Made by a program: the position numbers and the translations under genes. The notes beneath the pieces were generated by a model. It ran no database searches. It saw nothing but the letters and a program-made list of their open reading frames with translations, and had not been told where the DNA came from. From contig NC_061812.1 in NCBI RefSeq assembly GCF_021462225.1, positions 44,063,363 to 44,127,362 on the forward strand: a DNA stretch of 64,000 bases, in the 5' to 3' direction. Origin of the DNA: Girardinichthys multiradiatus. Lineage: Eukaryota > Chordata > Actinopteri > Cyprinodontiformes > Goodeidae. This document shows positions 33,622 to 45,549 of the stretch, in pieces (within the stretch, counting starts at the first letter, position 1; every line of letters starts with the position of its first letter).

Positions 33622-36213
33622 TTGTTTGGACGACTGTCCTCTCCGGTGTCAGATGCTGTGCAGCTTGGAGGATTTTTCCTAATACTTTTCTACTTTTGGA
33701 CATTTCTTATGATGCCTTGCAATGGCAATGGGGTTGATTCTTACAACCGGGAGCAGCTGATTAATATCTCAAAAGCTCAAATAATACTTCAATTACAACC
33801 CCAAATCCCTGAGGAGTTGAAAAGGAGATGCCGTGGATGCAGAGCAGGAGCAAAGAGAAGAGATAGAAGGAGGAAGTTCAAACCATCTCTTCCGTTGATT
33901 ATGATGAGCAATGTGAGATCATTGGGAAACAAGTTGGATGAACTCCAAGCCCTACAAAGGACCCAGCCAGAGTACTGGGAATGCAGTATTATGTGTTTTA
34001 CTGAGACATGGCAGCAGGATCATATCCCAAACTCTAGCGTCTCTCTGCCGGGCTTTTTAACCATATGAGCAGACAGAGATTTAAAGAGGAGCGGCAAATG
34101 TAAAGGAGGTGGACGGGCAGTACTTGTGAACAACAGATGGTGTAATCCGGGACATGTTACTGTGAAGTGTCGTCTCTGCAGCCCAGATATTGAACTGTTG
34201 GCAGTAACGTTTTGTCCATATTATTTACCCAGAGAGTTCACCAGTGTTATTTTGGCAACAGTTTATGTTCCACCTTCCGCTGTTGCCGACACTGCATGTG
34301 ATGCCATCAGCTCAGTTGTTGCTAAGCTACAGACACAAAACCCCAATGCTTTTGTGGCAATTTCTGGTGATTTTAACCATGCTTCACTCTCTGCTACACT
34401 TCCAACGTTTCAACAGTTTGTTATCTGCTCTACCAGAGAAAAATAAATGTTGGATTTGTTTTATGAAAATGTCAAGGACTCATACATCTCTACAGCAAGA
34501 CCTCCTCTAGGCAAATAAGAACACAATCTTGTTTTTCTCTGCTCTAAATATAAGCCCCTTGTTCAGAGGCAACCTGTAATAAAGATAACTGTGAGAAAAT
34601 GGTCACAGGAAGCTGAAGAAGTCCTGCAAGGTTGCTTTGAGGCTACAGACTGGGACACACTGTGCCAGCCACATGGAGAGGACATCAATGCCATGACTGA
34701 GTGTGTAACCGACTATATAAACTTATCTGTGGATAACATCATCCCCACCAGGACCATGAGATGCTTCCCCAATAACAAACCTTGGATCACCAGTAACCTG
34801 AAGGACCTGCTTAACAAGAAAAAAAGAGCCTTCAGAGAGGGAGACAGAGAATTATTGAGGAGTATACAGAAGCAACTTAAAGTCAAGATAAGAGACAGCA
34901 AGGAGGTGTACAAGAGGAAGCTGGAGAGCAACCTCTAGCAAAACAATATCAGAGATGTGTGGTCAGGGATGAAGAAGATCACAAGCTTCAAGGAGAAGGA
35001 TGATCAGACCGATGGAGGTCTGGACAGAGCCAATGAACTAAATACATTCTTCAATAGGTACAATTCAGAAACAAGCTCAGCATCCTCCTCTCCTGCTCAC
35101 AGCCAAACAGACATCCCACCCTCCTTTGACCCACAGGACCCACAGCTGTCCAGTACCACCTCAAATGTTTTATCTTCCACCTCAGCCCTAGACCCTTCTG
35201 CTTCTGCTTCTACATGTTTGCCTTCAACCATATCAGAAGATGCTGATGCTTCCTTTGCCTTCCCCTTCCACCTGTGTGTCTCAAGACGTCAGGTGAAGAT
35301 GCAACTGGAGAGACTAAATAGGAATAAGGCTGCAGGTCCAGATCATGTCAGCCCCAGAGTCCTGAAGGGCTGTGCAGAGCAGCTCTGTGGGATTCTGCAG
35401 CACCTCTTCAACCTTAGCCTGGCCCAGAAGAAGGTTCCGGTGTTGTGGAAGACCTCCTGTCTTGTTCCGGTACCAAAGAAAACTCACCCATCAGTCCTCA
35501 ATGACTATAGACCTGTTGCCCTGACATCCCATATCATGAAAGTCCTAGAGAGACTCATGTTGGCCCACCTGAGTAAGCAAACAATAAACTATCAAGACCC
35601 CCTTCAGTTTGCTTATCGCTGTGGAGTTGGAGTTGAAGATGCCATCATATACCTGCTTCAACAAACCCACTGTCATCTGGACAAAGCCAACAGCACTGTG
35701 AGGATCATGTTCTTTGATTTCTCCAGTGCATTTAACACAATCCAACCTGATTTGCTTTGTCAGAAACTCCAGAAGACTCAGGTGGAGGCCTCAACAATCT
35801 CCTGGATCAAATACTACCTGACAAACAAACCACAGTTTGTGAGACTGAAGGGTTGTGTGTCTAACCAGGTAGTCAGCAGCACAGAAGCGCCACAGGGGAC
35901 TGTACTCTCACCATTCATTTTCACTCTGTACACCTCAGACTTCCAGTACAAGACAGACTCCTGTCATCTGCAGAAATACTCAGATGATTCTGGAGTTGTG
36001 GGGTGGATCAGAGATGGACAGGAAGCTGAGTACAAGAAGGTGGTGGACCGCTTTGTGGCATGGTGTGGAAACAATCATCTCATCTTGAACGTGACTAAAA
36101 CAAAGGAGATGATTGTAGATTTTAAGAGAAACAGGAATAAGTCAAAAACTATTTCCATCATGGGAGAAGAGGTGAACGTGGTGGAGGAGTATAAATACCT
36201 CGCAGCACTGTGA
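33622..36213 (+). pseudogene. Rex1 endonuclease-reverse transcriptase, stop-interrupted
   Basis: Essentially one reading frame runs over 2.6 kb with only a handful of stops (for example near 34066, 34444, 34516 and 34936) and no net frameshift. The endonuclease part shows SNVRSLGNKLDEL, MCFTETW and SGDFNHA motifs. The RT part (34957-36213) shows RNKAAGPDHVSPRVLKGCAE, DYRPVALTSHIMKVLERL, MFFDFSSAFNTIQ (motif A), APQGTVLSPFIFTLYT (motif B) and a YSDDSGVV catalytic motif. The protein would nick target DNA and reverse transcribe element RNA. Reading ends at EYKYLAAL where the sequence jumps to a duplicated motif A segment. Confidence 0.85.
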
Positions 36214-36250
36214 GGATCATGTTCTTTGATTTCTCCAGTGCATTTAACAA
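36200..36250 (+). repeat. Ectopic duplicate of RT motif A inside Rex1
   Basis: The stretch GCACTGTGAGGATCATGTTC through CAGTGCATTTAAC repeats positions 35693-35739. It is joined directly to AAGGAGGGACAGAGCAGAC of the Rex1 3' region. The same junction occurs in the other Rex1 copy at about 62386-62440. Confidence 0.9.
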
Positions 36251-36669
36251 GGAGGGACAGAGCAGACTGTACTTCTTGAGGAAGCTTAGGTCCTTTGGTG
36301 TTTGCAGCAAGATGCTGCATATCTTCTATAAGTCTGTTGTGGAGAGTGTGATCTCTTCTAGTATCATCTGCTGGGGGAAGCAGCATCAGAGCCAGGGACT
36401 TAAAAAAGCTCATAAAGCTGATAAAGAAGGCTGGCTCTTTTCTGGAGACTCCTCTGGAACCTCTGGAAATCATTGTGCAAATAAAGATTCTTCAAATGAA
36501 GAACATCATGGAGAACCCTGAGCATCCTCTTCATAAGACTGACCTACAACAACAAAGTGTCTTCAGACAGAGGCTTCTTCAGATGTGCTGTAAGACGGAG
36601 TGCTACAGTAGATCCTTCCTGCCCACAGCCATCATCATCTACAACGGCTCTTTGAAGAAACCTTCATAA
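36210..36669 (+). pseudogene. Rex1 C-terminal region
   Basis: Encodes SRLYFLRKLRSFGVCSKML and KSVVESVISSSIICWG, the conserved C-terminal segment of Rex1-type proteins, followed by decayed sequence in more than one frame up to FLPTAIIIYN near 36640. It is fused on its 5' side to the displaced motif A copy. Confidence 0.8.
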
Positions 36670-36729
36670 TGAGCTACAACAACATTTAATTTCCCTTTGG
36701 GATGAATAAAGTATTTTTGATTTTGAATT

Positions 36730-37975
36730 GAATTGCTCCAATTAAAGTGAAAGTCATTTCTGGTAGGAAAAAGTCTCTGTGGAGAAGTGTTCTACCATTC
36801 AGAAGTGAAAAAAGAGTGTCGAAAAGCTGAACACAGGTGGCAAAGACTGGACTCGAGGTTCACTATAACATCTATAAAGAGAGACTCCACAGATATAAAT
36901 TACAACTGAAAAATGTGAGAGAATCATTTTTCTCTGAGATCATCAGCAAAAACATAAAAAAATGCTTGTGCCTTATTTACCACGGTCGACAGGTTAACAA
37001 ACCCTCCTGTAACTGTAGCATCTGAACTCCACTCTACCAGGGCCTTCAATGAATTTGCTTCTTCACAAAAAAAAAAAAAAAAGATCAGAGGGGCAGTCAG
37101 CACATCCATATCATGTCCAGTACCAAATTTGTCTCCAACTAGAACTGATTTTGACAAAATTTCACAATTTCACCAAATAAACTACAAAAACTTTGAAGAA
37201 ATCATACAGGAACTAAGCTCTTCTTCCTGCTGTCTCGATGTTTGACTCACAGCTTTTCTTAAGAAAGCTTTGCCTGTCATAACATCTGATTTAACACAAA
37301 TAATAAACACATCCCTTTTGTCAGGTGCTTTCCCCAGGCCCTAAAAACAGCAATTATTAATCTGCTACTGAAAAAGAGCAAATTAGTCAAGCTGCTACTG
37401 CAGAATTACAGGCCTATCTCAAACCTCCCTTTTATCAGTAAGATTATTGAAAACGCTGTGTTTTGTAACAATGACCAGCCGCTTTGATGTCTTCCAGTCA
37501 GGCTTCCGTGCTCACCACAGTACAGAGACTGCCCTTATCAAGGTGTTCAGTGACATCCATATAAATGCAGACTGTGGAAGAACCACAATGCTGGTATTAT
37601 TGGACCTTAGAGCAGCTTTCGACACTGTTGATCACTCCACTTTATTAGTGCGCCTAGAAAACTGTTGGCCTTGCTGGAACAGCACTCGATTGGTTTAAAT
37701 CCTACTTGAAGGACAGATGCTTTTTTGTGTCAAGTAGGTCTCTTTACACCAGAGACCACAAAAATCACATATGGCATTCCCCAAGTGTCTATCTTAGGGT
37801 CCCTCCTATTCAATATTTACATGCTCCCCCTAACTCAGATTATAATAAACAACAACATATGTTTTCATAACAATGCAGACGATACACCGCTATACATTAC
37901 AATATCACCAGGTCACTATGAACCCATTCAAGCTCGTGGTCAATGCTTAGAAGAAATCAGTGCATGGATGTGCCA
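36730..37975 (+). pseudogene. L2-type LINE reverse transcriptase, downstream half
   Basis: After the Rex1 insertion the L2 frame resumes with IAPIKVKVISGRKK. It continues with VAKTGLEVHYNIYKERLH (linker), a decayed NYRPISNLPF segment near 37400, VFQSGFRAHHSTETALIKV, LLDLRAAFDTVDHS (motif A), GIPQVSILGSLLFNIYMLPL (motif B, with QV for QG) and ADDTPLYIT (catalytic ADD). Several frame changes and an A run at 37065-37082 break it. Sequence changes abruptly to Rex3 at about 37976. Confidence 0.8.
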
Positions 37976-38605
37976 TGGATGGCACAGATGTTCGCTAACA
38001 AAACAACATTCAGGCTCACATCGGGGAGGCCATTCCTCCTAACAACACTCCTCCAGGTGTTGCTGTCATTTCCCCATGTTGAAGTCCCGCAGCAGAATGA
38101 CAGGGATCGTCCAACACCCCTGCCAGGGACGCCAAGAAAGCCGGGTACCCCTCAAGGCTGCTTGGCCTGTTGGCCAAAACAACAGTCAAAGACCTCCCCC
38201 CAACTTGAAGGGACAGCGATAAAACCGTAACGTCTACAGTGGTAAACCCCAACATGAGATGACTGAGCTAGGAGGACAAGTAAACCCAGCCTGCCGTCTC
38301 TCCCTGCAGGCCTCTCCAGAGTAGACGAGAGTTCAACCTCTCTCAATGAGCTGGGATCCAGACAATTTCTACCTCATGTCTCCACCTTCGACGACCACCT
38401 CTTTGCACCGCTCCATTATGGTTCCCCTTGCAGTGGGCCACTGAGGGATGGCCTAGTATCTCTCATTCTGGCCTGGCCCAGCTGGGTTCCACGAGGAATA
38501 ACCTGGCCACTTAGGTGCTTAATGATAAGCCCCGAACCCAGGCATGTCTCCAGAGAGTGGCCCTGACCCCACAATAAACCTTCAAACCACTGCCAAGGTT
38601 GCATT
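37976..38605 (-). mobile_element. Rex3-like fragment, 5' endonuclease region (copy 4)
   Basis: Minus-strand frames contain ERPAGRDGRLGLLVLLAQSSH, SSWGEVFDCCFGQQAKQP and GGRSLTVV...YPAFLASLAGVLD. I associate these with the upstream (endonuclease) half of fish Rex3-type RTE elements. Frames shift between segments. It abuts the L2-type LINE without an obvious target duplication. Confidence 0.6.
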
Positions 38606-41231
38606 CAATAGTTACTTACACAGAGTACCTTAGTAGATCGTGTTTTGTTAAATACATATTGCAAAACGGAACGTATGTGTCACATCTGACCAAAATAATG
38701 GTCTGATGCAACGGTAATATTGGGTGTAAACCATCAAAATAATATTGTTATCTTGACATAGCTTTTGGCTTAGGTTATACTATGACAAACTGTGTGCACT
38801 CTTTTCATACACTAGACTTGAAAACTGGCTCAAGGCTTATCTGCTTAACTTTCTGTTCTAGATGAAAGAGCAACTACTGCCTTTAAGGTTCTACTTGTAT
38901 TTCCCACAGAAAGTACTCCTAGATCATTGCTTCTGTGCTGTTTTTGTGTGCATGCTTGACAGTTATGAATCTGACAGACATGACAGAGAAACTGTTCTTT
39001 CTGGCAAACATAGGCTAGCACATCCAGAGAAACAATATGTTAGCAATAAGCGACTTCTGTGTTGATACATACCAGTGTATCCTCAGCACAAACTGAATGT
39101 AAGGTGGGAAAGCCAATCAGGAGCAGATGTCAGAGAGGAAGGGGGAGATGAATGGGAGGGAGGTGGCAAATACAGCAAAACTGGAACCGCTGTGGGAAAA
39201 GTGAAGGTGTTAAAACACCCAAATCCTCCACGGGTGTGACTCCCATATGTGATACTGTCATATCCTGGCTTGTGAGTGTGAGTTTTGGTGCCTGTATGGA
39301 ATCTCTTCCAGAGAGGATCTCTGATGGAAAGTATGGCTGTCAGGTGCAGTCTGCTCGCCTGCTGGAATTCCATCAAGTTGTTGGGGACTTCAGGAGCTGG
39401 GGGTACACCATTCTTTACCTGACGCTAAACCTACCTCGTAGAGTCCAGCCACCAGAATTTCCTTTTTTTTTTTTACCATTTTTTAATTTTGTTCATGTTT
39501 TTGATTTCCTTCCTGAGCTCATCGTCTGACTCTTTGTGCCTCCCAGGTTGCTGTGCCCTCAATGGCTCCACGCCAACCTCAAGTTCCTCCTGGAGACTAC
39601 TACATGATAGTCACACCCTGGATTGACTTCCTCATTAGTCAACTACAGTTCCAACACCTCAAGCAGCCCTCAGCCTGCCCACTCTCCAACCCTCTCTGTC
39701 CCTCCTCAAGCCTAAACCCATTCAATCCAAATCCAAGACTCATCAAAAAACAAGCTCACCGCTCAAAAGAAGACTTCACCATACAAACCCTTTCCAGGGT
39801 CAACAAACCTCCACAGTGTCAACCTTTCTCCATCAGTAAGCTGTACAAACTCTAAACATTGTTTAATCTCCATTTACTTCCCCACTCCAGATGCCGCTGA
39901 ACTGGAATACTAAATCCACACTCAACTAGTTAATAAATGTTCTAATCTTGTAAATATATTGTTTAAGTCATCTTACAGTCTGAGTCCTGATTTCATTCTG
40001 CATGTGGACCTGGAAAAATGACAGTTACACCTTTTGAGTGATTTTTAGCCATTTCGAATGGAAAGATATATGGGGATGTTAAGCAAAAGAGGAAGTAAAT
40101 GGACCACAGTTCACAGGGGAGACAGGATACCAAAATGAAAGAGGAACTAAGCTTTGCCAAGATAGACAGTAACTAAATGCAAACATTTTAAATGGAAACT
40201 AAACTAAATCACATTTATTTATTTATTTTTTGTGTGTGGTCATTCAAACTATTAATTAAATGCGAACGCTATCAGACTTCAGTCTGAATGGTTTTGAATC
40301 CCTAAGCGACCCACATGCACAGAAGAAGAATGTAGACGTCACACAGCAGCACAGTTTACGGAAATAATATTGGATGTCGGTCTCTCAGTGTTAAGTTGTT
40401 GAGCAATGGGAGCTGACAATACTGTGACCTGTAAGAAGAGCACAGCGTATTACAATGGCCTTTTGTTGACCAGTGACTGCTACTTCTGTAGAGAGGTCTG
40501 TGTGGGTGCACAGTCAGAGCTAGATAATGAAAAATAATTTGGATAAAATGCGGCATGACCGTTCTGACTGCTGATGCTTTGGATACATATCCGATTTAGT
40601 ACCACATATGAAAGTGGCACAATTGAGATTTTTTTGAATATGGAAAATTTGGCCATTCTTTTTTACCGTGTCCTGTCCGGCAGAGTAGTGCTCAGAATTG
40701 TTGTCTGAGTGCCAAGAAATTGCCCAACAGATTTACTTTCACAAGCGGAGCATCACAGCTAATGCTTTAAAGCTCTGCTTGATATTTATAAAAGAAACTT
40801 TATTATAAACGTCTTTGGGAATATTTCAATTATTACGGACACGGACACTGAAATGAAAAGGAAAAAAGAAGCTCAAAAAAGAGAGAGATGGGGCAAAAGG
40901 GAGAAAAGGAGGAAAGAGTGGAGGAGAGAAAGAAGGATGAAGATAATACAAGATTACACCCTGCTTGCTTATACACCTGCAGCAGTTTTTTTTGTTTTTT
41001 TTTTGGCCATCCTAAAGAGTTGGATTTGGGCCGCATTTGCCTGCATTTAAATGTAACGTAGTGCTAGTTGCACCTTTACAACCTTCACCTCACATCTTGC
41101 ACCTTAACAGGGTGTAAGACTAAAGTAGAACCATAACATAGTATTGAGCATAGTATAAAGAGCTCTACAATACAAGGGCCATGTCTGAATGTGACATTGT
41201 AAGATGGACATTGATAAAACTTTAACATATC
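38606..41231. other. No gene recognised; possible LTR-like 3' end near 39930-40030
   Basis: ORFs of 125 aa (39152-39529) and 100 aa (39553-39855) have no known domain. A pyrimidine-rich tract ending CTCCCAG precedes the second, but no gene model follows. The segment ending AATAAATGTTCTAATC ... GAAAAATGACA near 39933-40025 resembles the 3' end of fish LTRs, though I found no matching 5' edge. Confidence 0.3.
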
Positions 41232-41430
41232 TAATATTCACTTATCAGCCATTACACCTTGCAAGTATCTGGTTGGATCTCCTTTCAACTTCAGAATTGC
41301 TGTAATTCTTTGTGGCATAGGTTCAACAAGGTATTGGAAACATCCCTCCAATTTTGGGCCCTATTTACATGATGGTATTACACGCTTGATACAGATTTGT
41401 GGACTGCGTATCCATTATGATGGCTAAACA
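41232..41430 (+). mobile_element. GGTACA-family Tc1 fragment, left end
   Basis: Contains CACTTATCAGCCATTACACC, CTTCAGAATTGCTGTAATTC, TTTGTGGCATAGGTTCAACA and GGTATTGGAAACATCCCTCC, matching the left part of the family seen at 6846-7690. The remainder is absent. Confidence 0.65.
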
Positions 41431-41825
41431 TTATAGACTTGCTCCTAGACAGAGCACTTTTGATCTGGTTCTGAAGGGGGTTCCTTTCCTGTTTCCTTTC
41501 CATCCAGCAGGTACACGCATGTACCAAAAGAATTCGCCATTGTTTTATACCTGAACACTTGCGGAATGCTTATACAGGGAAGTATATGTGCATTACAACA
41601 TTCTGTAGCAACTTTAAAAAGTGAAACCTAAATAAAACTGAGAGAACTCCCATATATCATCACATTCTGCTATTTAGGAGCATTAGGGTTTCTCATGCAG
41701 CTACAGTGGAGAAAAAAAGGTGGACAGAACCAAAACATGTACGGATTTATTCAAAAGCAATAAGGTGCAAACCTTGCTTTGCGCTTAACTGAATTACTTA
41801 CCTGAAATAATCTTAAGATGAATGT
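41431..41825. other. No gene recognised
   Basis: Unannotated AT-rich interval between two repeats. Confidence 0.35.
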
Positions 41826-42078
41826 TAAATGGACTGAACTTATATAGCGCTTTTCCAGTCCTGCAGACCACTCAAAACACTTTACACTAGAGCCACATTC
41901 ACCCAATCGCTCTCACTAATGCTCACACATTCATACACCGATACACAGATCAGTAGGCAACTTGAGGTTAAGTGCCTTGCCCAGGGGCACATCAACATAT
42001 GGCAGGAGGAAGCTGGAATCAAACCCACAATCTTCTGATTACAAGACAACTACTCTTCCTACTGAGCCACAATCACCA
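41826..42078 (-). mobile_element. tRNA-derived SINE
   Basis: On the minus strand it starts with a tRNA-like head (TGGCTCAGTAGGAAGAG A box; GGTTTGATTCC B box). It passes CCCTGGGCAAGGCACTTAAC and ends with AAAAGCGCTATATAAGTTCA. Same broad SINE type as 6881-7160 but a different subfamily. Confidence 0.85.
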
Positions 42079-42945
42079 TGTTAACATCTGTTCAGCTTAA
42101 GTCCAAATCCAGCCCCCTGCAGCAGTCAGCCAGTCCAAAAGGGTGCAGAGGATATGAAATGCACCAACATACTAGTACTCTGGGCAGGATTGTCCCTGAC
42201 CAGAGATTTCCAACCACCCTTTTATGGTGCATTCAAGTACATGTTGTACACTAGATTTTTGTGTATATCAATACAACTCCAAAGTCATTTAAACCTTTTT
42301 TGTTCTCAAATGTTGGCACAGTTGCATTAAAAATGGTCGTTGACCATTTTCAAGTGGCTTTTTTATAATCCATCCATCCATATTTATTTTTTTTCTTTTG
42401 ATTAAAGCGAACTGAAAACAGACCCTGACCCTAAAAACCTGAAAATGTTTGCGTACAGTTACAACCCTATTGAAAACTGAATTGGAATGACTTGGGCTGA
42501 TTGAAAGGAATCTGGATTAAATCGGATTATATTTGTATAGTAAATGGACCTGCTGCATATCTTGTAAATTGCTTCGAACTGACTACTATTGTGAATTGAT
42601 GAACTGATGGTTAACAATAAATTGAAGAGAAAAATAAAAAGATAAAAGCTAAAAGATTTATGTAATTTTCACCAATGCATGTATTTTCTGCATAATGTAT
42701 AGCAGTCAATCATTCAGAAAATATCCTATTATGTGTACTTTTAGAACAACCTACAAAAAAATAAAGGAAAGGCTGTTAAATAAACCTGTCACTTCCTTTG
42801 TGCCTTCAATGGTTTTAAATATGGAAGGGATGATGTGTCACACTCAGACCCAGAGTAGAATTATCCTTTATCCGATCTTTATCTTCACCCAACTTTAATT
42901 TCAAATCATGTTGCATTCTTTGAGCCTTGGCTGTGGGAATGTTTT
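42079..42945. other. No gene recognised
   Basis: Unannotated. A 67-aa ORF at 42695-42898 is unremarkable. Confidence 0.35.
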
Positions 42946-43790
42946 TTTTTACCCTTGCTCCTTCATTTGCCATCAACAAGAATGTTACAGTACTGGGAAA
43001 ATTTTTTTGAATATCTATTAGCAAATTTATTAAGATAAGAAAAGCAATCCCAACAACCTGGCCCTGTGTGAAAATGTACTTCCTGTGATTAACCAGTTTT
43101 TGGTTCAATTTAGCTAGTCATACATGGCCTTAACACTGTTTGAAATCAAGAAATCACTCAATAGGAACCTGTCTGACAACATGAAGTAAGCTAAAAAGTG
43201 ACACATGACATCCCAATCTGTTGAAATTCCAGAAAAGATTAAAAACATGAGCCCCTTTTTCACCAAAAGCCCTCAGAATATGTTTCACCCAGGTAAAAGG
43301 AATCCTGTGGAATTTGGGTTTCTTCTGTTTTCAGTGCTTAGAAGGGCTCTGGTACATTTATTTAAATCAGCCTAATGAATGGGGAAAAATAAAACAGCAC
43401 TATACCTTCAGTCCAGCAGATGGCCATATTACTTTACTCCCTTTAAAAGTCTCTTAGCTGATAAATATTTTTTTTGTTACAATTGTGTCAAAATGCTCAG
43501 AGCTTTTAAACATCCAAGGGATTTCAATAAACAATGGAAAAGGTGCTAAAGTCATTGAGATCTATGGGCCTAAAAAGGGTTACAAAGCACTTTATAAGGC
43601 TTTAGGACTTCAATGAGTCACACCGAGAGCCAATATCCACACAGGGAGAAAACATGGAAACTTCCAAAGATTACTTCAAGGGAGCATCAACGTCTCAACT
43701 AGGAGGTTGCAAAACAACCCCTAACAACTTTTAAAGCTCTGCAGGTCTCACTTGCCCCATTAAAGCCAGTTTTCATTCTAACCCTAACCC
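42946..43790 (+). mobile_element. Tc1-like transposon fragment
   Basis: CTGGCCCTGTGTGAAAATG near 43060 and GAACCTGTCTGACAACATGA near 43167 mark the terminal repeat and leader. From about 43545 a frame reads KVIEIYGPKKGYKALYKALG, then, after a stop, HTGRKHGN, the N-terminal helix-turn-helix region of a Tc1 transposase. The catalytic core is missing. Confidence 0.7.
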
Positions 43791-44016
43791 TTACTGTCAA
43801 CAATATGAAAAAGAGTGGACAAAAATTGCCTCTATGTTCTTAGGCCTAGTCCACTACTAGGCAAAAAGCTCAAAACCTGCCTGAAATATGCCTAAAAACA
43901 GACTCTGATGGCCAAAAAAGTCCAAAAGGATGGTTTTGGTGTGGCTTAGTCAAAGTCTGCCATTGAATCCAATTGAAATTTTGGGTCTTGACCCTAGCAC
44001 CAAATTCCTCTACAGT

Positions 44017-44109
44017 AATGTAAAATAGTCATTGTATTTTTGCAAATAATGTAAAACAGTCATTGCATTTTTGCAAATAATGTAAAATAGCCATTGCATT
44101 TTTGCAAAT
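44017..44109. repeat. 31-bp tandem repeat, three copies
   Basis: Three consecutive units of the form AATGTAAAATAGTCATTG ... TTTTTGCAAAT with one to three differences each. Confidence 0.95.
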
Positions 44110-44144
44110 GCTTGATGACAGTCACTGCAGCCAAGAGTTGCACA

Positions 44145-44240
44145 ATTCCATTCAATTCAAATTTATTTAAACAGCACCAATTCACAACACAGAAACCTCC
44201 AGCAGAACTAGGCTTAGTGTGAACTTCGATCTGCCACGAC
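44145..44240. repeat. Fragment of an abundant percomorph interspersed repeat
   Basis: CAATTCAAATTTATTTAAAC ... CAATTCACAACAC followed by AGAAACCTCCAGCAGAAC ... CTGCCACGACC resembles a common fish repeat with its middle deleted. Recognised from memory only. Confidence 0.4.
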
Positions 44241-44934
44241 CAACTGGGCTTTTAATTGTTTTGTCACTTAGTATAATTAAGATGCAGAAAAGAAAAACAC
44301 AAGAGAAGATTGACAACTTTTTCAAGATAAATCCTTTAAGTGATATTGCTGTAAAAAGCTAAAAGCCTATTTAAATGAAAAAATATATATTTCACCTGAA
44401 CCTGAGAGTACTTAGTCATTCTGAGGCAAATCTTTACCCACTGCAGCACTCTGATTTAGGATAGGCAGTTCCAGGAGGCATCCGTTTCAGAGAGAGACAA
44501 TAAAGGTTAAGAGGTCAGCAATTTAATAAATGTAGATTTAAACTTTACTATTTTTTTTGTTACAGTTTGTTAAAGAAGTCAGTTGAAGCAGACAGTGTGT
44601 GTGGGATGCTTACATTCATTACAGATATAATGTAACGTTCACAAGCATTTTTTTTATGAAACTGTAACAAATCTCTTGGAAAGGTTAATGAGATTATTTC
44701 ACAATAAAAAAACAATAAAAGACACAGCCAATAACAATCTCAATTCATAGCTGATGCCACAGACAAACTTCATTGCCTACACTTTGAGAAGTTTGCTACA
44801 CCAGTGGTATCACATCAAGTGTGCACAATTAAAACATTGTTACTCTGCATTCTGGAGAAGGTTACAAGTGGGTTATTCTGTGAACTGGGATATGAACAAC
44901 TGGAAAAATTCTTTAAAGGTTGTTACACCATTGT
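44241..44934. other. No gene recognised
   Basis: AT-rich interval up to the Rex3 target duplication. The ORF starting at 44754 mostly reads through antisense Rex3 and is not a gene. Confidence 0.4.
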
Positions 44935-44947
44935 CTGATAAAGATCT
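44935..44947. repeat. Target-site duplication of Rex3 copy 3 (3' side)
   Basis: CTGATAAAGATCT is repeated exactly at 46245-46257. Confidence 0.92.
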
Positions 44948-44949
44948 CG

Positions 44950-45545
44950 TACTCGTATTCGTCATCTTCCGCTTTATCCGGGACCGGGTCGCGGGGGCAG
45001 CAGACTCAGCAGAGACATCCAGACATCCCTCTCCCCAGACACCTCCTCCTCCAGCTCCTCCGGGGGGAGCCCAAGGCGTTCCCAGGCCAGCCGAGAGACA
45101 GGGGACGACCCACGACACAACGCTGGACACAACATCCAAAGACTTGAGGTACTCAGGGCGGATCTCATCCAACCCCGAAGCCCTGCCACGGTGGAGCTTT
45201 TTAACCACCTCGGTGACTTCAGCCTGGGTGATGAAAAAGTCCAACCCCGAGTCCCCAGCCTCTGTTTCCACCAGGGAATGCGTGATGGCAGGATTGAGGA
45301 GATCCTCGAAGTACTCTTTCCACCGCCCGATAATGTCCCCAGTCAAGGTCAGCAGCTCCCCACCCCCACTGTAAACAGTGTTGGCGAAGCACTGCTTCCC
45401 CCTCCTGAGGTGCCGGACGGTTTGCCATAATTGCTTCGGGGCCAACCAGTAGTCCTTCTCCATGGCCTCGCCGAACTCCTCCCAGGTCCGAGTTTTTACC
45501 TCTGCCACCGCCCGGGCCGCGGCACGCTTGGCCCCACAGTACCCG
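44950..45545 (-). pseudogene. Rex3 coding remnant without RT core
   Basis: The open frame on the minus strand covers about 150 residues of Rex3 N-terminal RT-linker sequence (WLAPKQLWQTVRHLRRGKQC, YFEDLLNPAITHSLVETEAG, LHRGRASGLDEIRPEYLK). It then enters displaced 3' sequence. A longer apparent 368-aa ORF (44873-45979) is an accidental fusion with the solo LTR. Confidence 0.8.
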
Positions 45546-45549
45546 TCAG
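45545..45549. repeat. Target-site duplication of solo LTR (left)
   Basis: GTCAG, repeated at 46237-46241. Confidence 0.8.

Larger units (their letters stand above)
33522..36729 (+). mobile_element. Rex1-type LINE, copy 1, inserted in an L2-type LINE
   Basis: It carries an AP-type endonuclease, a linker, RT and a 3' end reading GGGATGAATAAAGTA, followed by a short TTGAATTGAATTG tail. Sites equivalent to the published Rex1 PCR primers, as I recall them, lie near 35719 and 36258. Flanking sequence on both sides belongs to one L2-type LINE, so the insertion is nested. A second copy of this Rex1 is spread over 47118-62895. Confidence 0.85.

Noticed and set aside
39553..39855. Host exon preceded by a good polypyrimidine tract
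   Set aside because: No domain, no donor at the end, and sequence downstream looks like an LTR end; insufficient support.
44754..45374. 206-aa plus-strand ORF
   Set aside because: Mostly antisense to the Rex3 fragment; Pro-rich composition arises from that.
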